DNA of 19,504 nt, from contig JBBSWB010000009.1 of assembly GCA_038046465.1 (NCBI GenBank), positions 1 to 19,504 of the forward strand, given 5' to 3'. This document shows positions 13,399-19,504 of the stretch, piece by piece. The notes beneath the pieces were generated by a model. That model ran no database searches and was not told where the DNA came from. It was given only the letters and a program-made list of their open reading frames with translations. The translations under genes were made by a program, and so were the position numbers. This stretch comes from JBBSWB01 sp038046465. GTDB lineage: Archaea > Nanobdellota > Nanobdellia > Woesearchaeales > GW2011-AR9. The stretch's first letter is position 1. Each line of letters starts with the position of its first letter.

Positions 13399-14456
13399 TT
13401 TAGTTCCTCCTTAATTGGAATGTACAGGGTGCAGAGGTAAAGCTCATGAACATTCCAGTTCTCTCTCAGCCCTTGTTTAACTTTGGGTTTTTCCTGCTCA
13501 GGACTAAGCCAGCACAACGGATCTGGGCCATTAAAATGTCCATATTCTAAATAAGACGCCCCTGCATCTCCGCCCCGGCAATGAGCATAAGCGCTGCACC
13601 CCTTACACTTTCCAGTTGGTTTTCTATCTCTTATTCTTTGAAAGATGTCCGATTGCATTATTTCTTCTGCAGATTGGTATTTTATGTTTCCACCAGATTC
13701 GCTAAGAAATACGCTCGGAGAAACTTCTCCATTGGGTTGAATCCTGAAGGCAGTAAATCCCGAAGGATCTCCGGGAAAATAGTATGTGCCTCCAAATGCT
13801 GCTCTAAACAAAGGTTCCGGAGTTAAAATTCCTTCTCTGTTGTATTGGCTTAAATAAGTAAATGCTTTTCTTAAATCTGTTTTTGAAAGAGCTAATTCTT
13901 GCTTATTGTCTATTCCTCGACCATTTGCCCTAAATCGATTAAGTCTCCAAGAACCCACCCCCAATCTTTGAGACAAGTTATATAATTTTTGCAGGTTTTC
14001 TTCTGAGCAATTAAGTTTAGTTAAGCAAGTTACCATTTCATTGTCTATCCTTCTTGCAACTAAAACCTCTAATGCTTTTACGGCTAGATCAAAAGTTCCC
14101 GTTCTTCCTCTAAACCAGTCATGTTTTTCTGCATCAGCGAAATCTATGCTAACCCCAACATCGTGAAACAAATCTAAATGGTCTTTTATTCGATTAAAGG
14201 TTGTTCCATTAGTTGTGTAAGAAATAGCAATATCTTTGCTGTTGATGTATTTACATAAATCAATAAAGTCGGGCCTTAAGGCGCATTCTCCGCCGCCAAA
14301 ATTTATTGCTACAACTCCTGAGTTTTTTAATTTATCAACAATCTTAAAGCATTCTGGTAAAGTTAATTCGCTAGGATCTCGTCTGCCTGACGCATTATAG
14401 CAATGAATGCAATTAAGATTACAGGCTTTGGTTAAAGACCATCCGGCAACTAACAT
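13395..14456 (-). CDS. Radical SAM protein with SPASM-like C-terminus (first of pair)
   Basis: The 353-residue protein has C12-x3-C16-x2-C19-Y20 for the SAM-binding 4Fe-4S cluster, GGGE (54-57) and TTNGT (81-85). The C-terminus has PNGEVSPSVF and then C284-x2-C287-x5-C293-RGGDAGA with C315, a classic SPASM-style auxiliary-cluster pattern. The reaction is a radical-based modification of an unknown substrate. The start overlaps the HD gene by 7 bases and uses GGAGGA (14461-14466). The presence of a second radical SAM gene, an HD hydrolase and a nucleotide kinase in the same operon suggests a pathway on a nucleotide or a peptide; no small precursor-peptide gene is visible next to it. Confidence 0.9.
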   Translation of the reverse strand: MLVAGWSLTKACNLNCIHCYNASGRRDPSELTLPECFKIVDKLKNSGVVAINFGGGECALRPDFIDLCKYINSKDIAISYTTNGTTFNRIKDHLDLFHDVGVSIDFADAEKHDWFRGRTGTFDLAVKALEVLVARRIDNEMVTCLTKLNCSEENLQKLYNLSQRLGVGSWRLNRFRANGRGIDNKQELALSKTDLRKAFTYLSQYNREGILTPEPLFRAAFGGTYYFPGDPSGFTAFRIQPNGEVSPSVFLSESGGNIKYQSAEEIMQSDIFQRIRDRKPTGKCKGCSAYAHCRGGDAGASYLEYGHFNGPDPLCWLSPEQEKPKVKQGLRENWNVHELYLCTLYIPIKEELK

Positions 14457-15034
14457 TTTGTCCTCCGTAAGTTTTTTTCTAAGGTTTCCAGATTTACTGC
14501 TTTTCCCGAATCTCTTAAGGTTCTTGCCACTTCAGTATGATACTGGTGGTTTCTAAGAAATTGTAACTGTTGTTGATACCAGCTTTCACTAGCCGGAAGA
14601 CCTAATTCTAGCCTAACCTTCTCGCCCAATTCAAAGAAATCCGGTCTTCCCAGATTATCTAAATCAGCGTCACAAATTATTTTTTCTAGGAAACCCTTTG
14701 GTTTCTGAGGCATTTTTGTTGCCAAAATAAGGTTTCCAACTTGATCGGCTTGTTCTGCAGAATAACCAATTCTGGGCAGGTATTGTCTAGCAAATTCAGC
14801 ACTTTTTTCTTCATTATCTTTTGATTTTGGAATCATGACGATGTCATGAAGCAAGGCTGCTGTCCCTAGTAGAAATTGATTTTCGTAATCAAGATCGGCT
14901 AGCGAAGCCAAAAGAGTTGTTGTGCAATAAACATCCTTAGCATGGTCAAAATTATGGTAAGGTAGTTCAGGCATTAACTCTTTAGCTAGGTAAGTTAAGG
15001 TTTCAATTTTTCTTTGTTTATCGTTTGTTTTCAT
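14450..15034 (-). CDS. HD-domain metal-dependent phosphohydrolase, first gene of radical SAM operon
   Basis: This 194-residue single-domain protein has metal ligands H31 (NFDHAKDV), H63-D64 (ALLHDIV) and a downstream Asp in CDADLDNLG (D122/D124), the full HD signature. A conserved-looking HxxxAR helix lies near the end (HTEVAR). HD proteins of this size are phosphomonoesterases or phosphodiesterases on nucleotides and related compounds. It has no Shine-Dalgarno; a minus-strand TATA-like AGTTATAATTA (about 15048-15058) fits a leaderless start at 15034. It heads the four-gene operon, whose downstream genes all use GGAGG-type sites, and is divergent from a tandem Lrp-type regulator. Confidence 0.87.
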   Translation of the reverse strand: MKTNDKQRKIETLTYLAKELMPELPYHNFDHAKDVYCTTTLLASLADLDYENQFLLGTAALLHDIVMIPKSKDNEEKSAEFARQYLPRIGYSAEQADQVGNLILATKMPQKPKGFLEKIICDADLDNLGRPDFFELGEKVRLELGLPASESWYQQQLQFLRNHQYHTEVARTLRDSGKAVNLETLEKNLRRTKC

Positions 15035-15092
15035 TTTTAATCACAAAGTAATTATAACTATAGAAATATAAGAAAGATTTTATTAAAAAATG

Positions 15093-15103
15093 CGGTTTTA
15101 CCG
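15093..15103. promoter_or_regulatory. Palindrome CGGT-N3-ACCG in divergent promoter
   Basis: CGGT (15093-15096) and ACCG (15100-15103) form a perfect palindrome with spacer TTT, standing out as GC-rich in the 104-base AT-rich gap 15035-15138. It lies just upstream of the BRE/TATA (15109-15120) of the tandem Lrp gene and about 35-45 bases upstream of the TATA-like box of the HD-radical SAM operon. It is a candidate binding site for the Lrp-type protein or another regulator. Confidence 0.45.
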
Positions 15104-15108
15104 GAATA

Positions 15109-15120
15109 TTTATAAATAAA
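15109..15120 (+). promoter_or_regulatory. TATA box of the tandem Lrp gene
   Basis: TTTATAAATAAA is centred about 26 bases before the ATG at 15139. No ribosome site is present, so the mRNA is predicted to be leaderless. Confidence 0.65.
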
Positions 15121-15138
15121 ATAAGTTTAATCATAAAG

Positions 15139-16152
15139 ATGAGATATCTGCAGAAAACCAGGGAAACGGAAAAAATAAGATTAGATGTTAAAGATAAAAA
15201 AATATTGTCTTTGCTCGCAGTTAATTCTAGACTTCCTTTGACACAATTGTCAAAAACAGTTGCGCTTTCCAGAGATGCGGTTAATTATAGAATAAAAAAT
15301 TATGAAAAAAAAGGAGTTATCCAAGGGTATAGAACCATGGTCGATATATCTAAATTAGGATATAAAGCAAATCATTTATTTATAAAACTGAATAATCCTC
15401 CGTTAGAAATAGAACAAAAGATAGTAAATAAATTGATTAAATATCCTTTTGTAAGAGCAGTCATTAAATTTTGTGGGAATTATGATTTTGAAATCGCCTT
15501 TGTGACTAAGGATACTGCCGATCTTGATAAGGTTTTGACAAAAATAACTGGTGATTGTTCTGGATATTTACAGGACTACGAATTAGTAACCATAGCTAAG
15601 ACGTTTGTTACTGAAACTTTTCCGCTAAGTTTTTCTGAACTTAAACTAGAACAGAAGGTTACTAAAAAAATAAATAATAAAATAAACAATAAAACCGACG
15701 AAAAAGACTACGAAATTTTGAAAGTTATTAGTGAAGATGCCCTTTTGCCTTTACACGAAATCTCCGGAAAAGTTAAATTATCTGCTGATGCCGTTGCGTA
15801 TAGAATTAAAAATATGGTTAATTCAAGTATGATCTTAAAATTTATCCCCATCATAAATTATACTTCGTTAGGTTATAATTTACATACTTTGCTGTTAAAT
15901 ATTAATGGGTTGGATGAAGAAAAAGAGAGAAAATTAAAAACTTTTTTATCAAATGACAAAAATACGTTATGGGCAGTAAAAACTATTGGGAGATTAAATA
16001 TTTTAATTTATTTGCTAGTAAAAAATATTGCGGATTTACAAGAAACAGTTTTAAGTCTTAAGAGTTTATTTCCTTGTCAAATCAACCACTACGAGCCTTT
16101 AATAGCTTATGAGGAATATAAGTATATTTATTTCCCTAAAGAGTTGTTTTAA
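15139..16152 (+). CDS. Tandem Lrp/AsnC-family transcriptional regulator
   Basis: The 337-residue protein is an internal duplication of a whole Lrp/AsnC unit. The first helix-turn-helix is at about 18-58 (KDKKILSLLAVNSRLPL... LSRDAVNYRIKNYEKKGVI) with a RAM-like alpha/beta ligand domain to about 165. The second helix-turn-helix is at about 187-228 (DEKDYEILKVISEDALL... LSADAVAYRIKNM) with a second RAM-like domain to about 330. The linker is a Lys/Asn-rich repeat around 175-187. One chain would mimic the usual homodimer. Lrp proteins sense amino acids or other small ligands; the ligand here is unknown. It is divergent from the HD-radical SAM operon, making it the likely local regulator. AhbA/AhbB siroheme decarboxylases share this fold but not these helix-turn-helix sequences. 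Confidence 0.88.
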   Translation: MRYLQKTRETEKIRLDVKDKKILSLLAVNSRLPLTQLSKTVALSRDAVNYRIKNYEKKGVIQGYRTMVDISKLGYKANHLFIKLNNPPLEIEQKIVNKLIKYPFVRAVIKFCGNYDFEIAFVTKDTADLDKVLTKITGDCSGYLQDYELVTIAKTFVTETFPLSFSELKLEQKVTKKINNKINNKTDEKDYEILKVISEDALLPLHEISGKVKLSADAVAYRIKNMVNSSMILKFIPIINYTSLGYNLHTLLLNINGLDEEKERKLKTFLSNDKNTLWAVKTIGRLNILIYLLVKNIADLQETVLSLKSLFPCQINHYEPLIAYEEYKYIYFPKELF

Positions 16153-16216
16153 TCCTTATTTAACTTATTTATAACTTTTAAGTGTTACTCCGAATAAGTA
16201 ATAAATTACCAAAAAG

Positions 16217-16225
16217 TTTATAAAA
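16217..16225 (+). promoter_or_regulatory. TATA box of the HEYGH protein gene
   Basis: TTTATAAAA is centred about 26 bases before the ATG at 16247, with AAAAAG as BRE-like bases upstream. It predicts a leaderless message. Confidence 0.6.
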
Positions 16226-16246
16226 GGCAGCTTAAAACCAATTCTT

Positions 16247-17017
16247 ATGGAATATCCTACAAAATTAGGGCAAGAGCTAGGTGATATTATACTTAAAAAA
16301 GATGTTAATCGCGATTCCCCTGATTTTGGGTTTTTATTGCAAAAACTGGATAAAAATAATTATTTAGAAGCCCCCCCGTTAGAAGACATAGGAGTATATA
16401 TTAATCGAGCAAGGACAAGGTCGGTATTAGAAGAGATAAATAAAGCTGCTGTAGCCAAAGCTTCTGCGGTAGTGGGTTACCAAGTTAGCAGTGTTCCTAT
16501 TAGGGTCGGAACTGAAGAAGAAATGGGCGCAGCTTCTGGAAAATACATTAGAGATGGAAAAGGTTTAGAAGAAATTTTACTGCGAGACAATTTTGGTTAC
16601 TTCCGGCAAGGAGATTTACGTACAGCAGTACATGAATATGGGCATAAAATTTATACAGGGGATTTTAGACAAAGAGTAGGCTATAATTTTAGGTCCAACG
16701 ATTATATTTATGCCTCTAATCTCGATGAAGGCTTTGCCTATTGGTTTGCCGATGTTGCTTTAGAGCAGAAACCACGTGAATCCAATTTTTCAGATGTATA
16801 TTTAGATCCTACTGGGATTGCTGAAGTCTATAAAACCTTGCATTCTATTTCTCAGGTACATGGTGTAAAATTCGTCTTGGACCATTTCCCGGCAATTGCC
16901 GGGATTTGTATTGCAGAAATGCGGCAGCAACGACACCAGCAATATTTAGATTCTTTAGAGGATGGCTCTGCGCGGGAATTAGCTCCCCTTAGCCAACTTC
17001 TTGAAAAGAATTTTTAG
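16247..17017 (+). CDS. Putative zincin metallopeptidase (HEYGH), cytosolic
   Basis: The 256-residue protein has no signal peptide. AVHEYGHKIY gives H129-E130-xx-H133, the HExxH zinc motif, and LDEGFAYWFADV 27 residues later supplies E161 as the probable third ligand (gluzincin-like ExxA/F spacing). Residues 1-125 are helical, acidic at first, with no recognised domain; the tail is helical with Arg/Gln repeats. It is expected to be a metallopeptidase, but the family is not recognised and the substrate unknown. It shows no close resemblance to the lipoprotein peptidase at 2282-3322 beyond the zinc motif. It lies immediately upstream of Cdc48 on the same strand with its own promoter, and Cdc48 has another, so co-regulation is not required. 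Confidence 0.75.
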   Translation: MEYPTKLGQELGDIILKKDVNRDSPDFGFLLQKLDKNNYLEAPPLEDIGVYINRARTRSVLEEINKAAVAKASAVVGYQVSSVPIRVGTEEEMGAASGKYIRDGKGLEEILLRDNFGYFRQGDLRTAVHEYGHKIYTGDFRQRVGYNFRSNDYIYASNLDEGFAYWFADVALEQKPRESNFSDVYLDPTGIAEVYKTLHSISQVHGVKFVLDHFPAIAGICIAEMRQQRHQQYLDSLEDGSARELAPLSQLLEKNF

Positions 17018-17052
17018 CGCAGAAAAGGCTTAATTCCGCTTTAAAATCATAA

Positions 17053-17064
17053 CCTTTATATATA
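17053..17064 (+). promoter_or_regulatory. Promoter of cdc48
   Basis: TTTATATATAAA (about 17055-17066) is a strong TATA box with a predicted start near 17086, leaving a leader of about 12 bases. GGGGGT (17087-17092) before the ATG at 17098 is a possible weak ribosome site. Confidence 0.6.
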
Positions 17065-17097
17065 AAAACTTTAAAAAATACACTCTGGGGGTAAGTT

Positions 17098-19386
17098 ATG
17101 GGTGGAGCAGAAATTAAGTTAAAAGTGATGGAAGCAGTACAAGATGATGTCAATAAAGGCATCATCAAAATAGATTCTAGCTTCATGAAACAAATTGAAG
17201 TCAATCCCGGTGATGTCGTTGAAATCAAAGGGGAACGGGTTACTGCTGCGATTGTTGACCGCGCTTATCCGGGAGATATTGGATTAAATATTATCAGGAT
17301 GGACGGAAATGTCAGAAAAAATGCTCGTGCTTCTATTGGGGAAATTGTTACCCTTAAAAAAGCAGAAGTAAAATCAGCCAGAACGATTGTGGTCGCTCCT
17401 GCCCAGCCAGGATTTACAATCAGGGCTCATCCCAGTGTCTTTAAGCAAGGATTGATGAGTAAAGCATTGCTGAAAGGAGATTTAGTTTCATTAAGGGTTT
17501 CTACCAGAAGGCAAGGTTTTCAGGATAAAAATATAGATAATGTATTTTCTATGCTAGAAAACCAATTTGCTGGTTTTGGTTTAGGGGGATTAAAGTTGAT
17601 TGTAGTTAATGCAGATCCTAAAGGGATTGTTGTTGTCAATCAGGATACAGAAGTAGAATTCAATCCACAGGCAGTAGAAGTTAAAGACGATGAAACGATT
17701 AGATTAGGAATTAACTATGAAGATATTGGTGGATTAAGCGAAGAGATAAAAAAAGTTCGGGAAATGGTTGAACTGCCATTAAAACATCCGGAAATTTTTG
17801 AAAAATTAGGGATAGAGCCGCCCAAGGGAGTTTTGTTACATGGTCCGCCCGGAACGGGAAAAACGTTATTAGCCAAAGCCGTAGCTTCCGAAACTAATTC
17901 CTATTTTATCTTAATTAATGGTCCAGAAGTTATTTCTAAATTTTATGGTGAAAGTGAAGCTAACTTAAGGAAGAAATTTGAAGAAGCAGAACAGAATGCA
18001 CCATCCATAATTTTCTTTGATGAAATTGATGCCATCGCGGCTAAGCGGGAAGAAACTAAAGGCGATGTAGAAAAAAGAGTAGTGGCGCAATTGTTAAGCT
18101 TGATGGACGGATTGAAAAGCCGGGGCAAAGTGATTGTGATTGCTGCTACCAATATGCCTAATCTTCTTGATCCAGCATTACGCCGTCCGGGAAGATTCGA
18201 CCGAGAGATAGAACTAGGTGTTCCGGACAAGAATGGACGAGAAGATATTTTAAAAATCCATACTCGCAATATGCCTTTAGCTAAAAATGTTAATTTAAAA
18301 GATATCGCTAAAATTACCCACGGTTTTGTCGGTGCAGATTTGAATTCCTTGGCTAAAGAAGCAGCTATGATTGTATTAAGGAGAATTCTTCCGGAATTAA
18401 AAGTAGAGGGAGTTGAAGATGGCGAACCAATTCCTCCAGAAATTCTGGAAAAATTAATGGTCACTCAGACTGATTTCTTAGAATCACTAAAAGTAGTCCG
18501 CCCTAGCGCTATGCGTGAAGTATTAGTGGAAACGCCCGACGTTAATTGGGAAGATATCGGCGGTATGGAAGATGTTAAAGATAAATTAAAAGAAGCAGTG
18601 GAATGGCCGCTAAAAAAACCGGAAGTTTTCAAACGGATGGGGATTAGGCCGCCTAAAGGGATTTTATTATATGGTCCGCCCGGAACGGGAAAAACTTTAT
18701 TAGCCAAAGCTGTAGCTAAAGAAAGTGAAGCTAATTTTATTTTAATTAATGGTCCAAGTTTGTTAAGCAAATGGGTTGGTGAATCTGAAAAAGCAGTGCG
18801 GGAAATATTCAGGAAAGCCCGGCAGACTGCACCAACAATCTTATTCTTTGACGAGATAGACTCCTTAGTTCCCAGAAGAAGTTCAGATGGCGATGCTCGG
18901 GTTGGTGAGCGAGTAGTTAACCAAATGTTAACGGAAATGGACGGATTAGAAAGTTTAAATGATGTGGTAGTTATTGGTGCCACTAACCGACCAGATATTG
19001 TTGATCCCGCTTTATTGCGTCCAGGAAGATTTGACCGAATTATTTTAACTCCAGTTGTCGATGAAGAAGGCCGAAAAAAAATATTTGATATTTACTTAAA
19101 GAAGATGCCTTTAGCTAAAGATGTCGACCTTAAGAAGCTAGCTGGAAAGACCCAAGGCTATGTCGGGGCAGATATAGAAGGGGTTTGCCGGGAAGCAGCC
19201 ATGATCGCTTTGCGGGAAGACATTAAGAGTAAAGAAGTGACCATGAAAAACTTCTTGGATGCGTTGGAAATAATTAAACCATCAGTCGACGAAGAAGTTG
19301 AAGAAGCGTATAAACGATTGGAAGGTTACTTCACCACTGCCCGGGCCAAAGCGATTAAAGAAGAGAAAGCAGCTTATTGGGGATAA
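17098..19386 (+). CDS. cdc48: Cdc48/VCP/VAT-type AAA ATPase
   Basis: The 762-residue protein has the complete archaeal Cdc48 layout: an N-domain (about 1-185, double-psi barrel plus CDC48_2-like part), D1 and D2. D1 has Walker A GPPGTGKT at 249-256 (K255) and Walker B FFDEID ending D308-E309. D2 has the same Walker A at 526-533 (K532) and D585-E586. Both rings carry the second region of homology (RRPGRFDR, LRPGRFDR) with arginine fingers. It is a hexameric unfoldase that extracts and unfolds proteins for the proteasome or other proteases. The C-terminus ends AAYWG, so the last three residues (YWG) are not a strict HbYX proteasome-docking motif. A 40-base stretch encoding Walker A is almost identical in D1 and D2 (17840-17879, 18671-18710). 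Confidence 0.98.
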   Translation: MGGAEIKLKVMEAVQDDVNKGIIKIDSSFMKQIEVNPGDVVEIKGERVTAAIVDRAYPGDIGLNIIRMDGNVRKNARASIGEIVTLKKAEVKSARTIVVAPAQPGFTIRAHPSVFKQGLMSKALLKGDLVSLRVSTRRQGFQDKNIDNVFSMLENQFAGFGLGGLKLIVVNADPKGIVVVNQDTEVEFNPQAVEVKDDETIRLGINYEDIGGLSEEIKKVREMVELPLKHPEIFEKLGIEPPKGVLLHGPPGTGKTLLAKAVASETNSYFILINGPEVISKFYGESEANLRKKFEEAEQNAPSIIFFDEIDAIAAKREETKGDVEKRVVAQLLSLMDGLKSRGKVIVIAATNMPNLLDPALRRPGRFDREIELGVPDKNGREDILKIHTRNMPLAKNVNLKDIAKITHGFVGADLNSLAKEAAMIVLRRILPELKVEGVEDGEPIPPEILEKLMVTQTDFLESLKVVRPSAMREVLVETPDVNWEDIGGMEDVKDKLKEAVEWPLKKPEVFKRMGIRPPKGILLYGPPGTGKTLLAKAVAKESEANFILINGPSLLSKWVGESEKAVREIFRKARQTAPTILFFDEIDSLVPRRSSDGDARVGERVVNQMLTEMDGLESLNDVVVIGATNRPDIVDPALLRPGRFDRIILTPVVDEEGRKKIFDIYLKKMPLAKDVDLKKLAGKTQGYVGADIEGVCREAAMIALREDIKSKEVTMKNFLDALEIIKPSVDEEVEEAYKRLEGYFTTARAKAIKEEKAAYWG

Positions 19387-19442
19387 GAATAAATAAGCTA
19401 AATTAGATAAACTAAGACAAGATAACTAACTCCAAACAGTTC

Positions 19443-19449
19443 TTTTTTT
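19443..19449 (+). terminator. T7 tract after cdc48
   Basis: A run of seven T about 57 bases after the cdc48 stop, without a hairpin, matches the usual archaeal oligo-T termination signal. Confidence 0.5.
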
Positions 19450-19473
19450 AGGCACAATTCGAAAAGTGAGTGA

Positions 19474-19483
19474 TATATAAATA
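19474..19483 (+). promoter_or_regulatory. TATA box of a gene beyond the window
   Basis: TATATAAATA follows AAGTGAGTGA and lies the leaderless distance before the ATG at 19501-19503. Confidence 0.55.
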
Positions 19484-19500
19484 AGTAGACAATCCTCTTA

Positions 19501-19504
19501 ATGT
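19501..19504 (+). CDS. Probable start codon of next gene, cut by window end
   Basis: ATG at 19501-19503 is about 23-27 bases after a strong TATA box, the spacing used by the other leaderless genes here. Only one codon is visible, so the product cannot be named. Confidence 0.35.

Noticed and set aside
11806..16152. Heme pathway (AhbA/B siroheme decarboxylase plus AhbC/D radical SAM)
   Set aside because: The combination of an Lrp fold and two radical SAM proteins suggested it, but the Lrp protein has ordinary DNA-binding helix-turn-helix units, and an HD hydrolase and a nucleotide kinase do not belong to that pathway.
17943..18983. Two long open frames opposite cdc48
   Set aside because: They are antisense shadows of the conserved AAA domains; composition and lack of start signals argue against them.
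1..19504. CRISPR array, IS element or prophage
   Set aside because: No regularly spaced repeats, transposase, integrase or phage structural genes are visible.

Overview
The window reads as chromosomal DNA from a small-genome, AT-rich archaeon, most plausibly of the DPANN group (Woesearchaeota/Pacearchaeota-like). This is inferred from gene content and signal style, not from a marker search. The archaeal evidence is deoxyhypusine synthase, a full-length Cdc48/VAT-type AAA ATPase, a tandem-fused Lrp/AsnC regulator, and TATA boxes placed about 25-28 nt before many ATG codons (leaderless transcripts). Genes inside operons instead carry GGAGG-type ribosome sites. Genes are tightly packed; no gap exceeds about 220 bases and I see no rRNA, tRNA, CRISPR array or transposase.

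Left part (1-4600): an HD hydrolase resembling RelA/SpoT/MESH1, a TatD-type metal-dependent hydrolase, a GC-rich hairpin island of unknown nature (2139-2220), and two divergently transcribed predicted lipoproteins. One of these is an HExxH metallopeptidase-like protein and the other has a transglutaminase-like Cys-His-Asp arrangement.

Centre-left (4650-6650): a self-contained regulatory unit. An NrtR-like regulator (Nudix domain with a decayed catalytic box plus a C-terminal winged helix) faces a three-gene operon that ends in an intact ADP-ribose-type Nudix hydrolase. The 142-base gap between them carries three copies of a 21-bp palindrome (half-sites around CGTA-N5-TACG) placed on both core promoters. 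I read this as an ADP-ribose/NAD-responsive divergon with two unknown small proteins.

Middle (6650-11730): mostly short unknown genes, with deoxyhypusine synthase, a winged-helix protein, a DinD-family protein and a possible SecB-like-fold protein among them. Several intergenic hairpins and an inverted repeat suggest accessory, mobile-prone DNA.

Right part (11800-16150): a four-gene minus-strand operon with overlapping ends, HD phosphohydrolase - radical SAM/SPASM - radical SAM/SPASM - thymidylate-kinase-like. It is divergent from a tandem Lrp/AsnC regulator. The substrate is not evident, and this is one of the two best candidates for an undescribed pathway. The window closes with an HExxH protease-like protein, Cdc48, and the promoter and probable ATG of a further gene cut by the window end.
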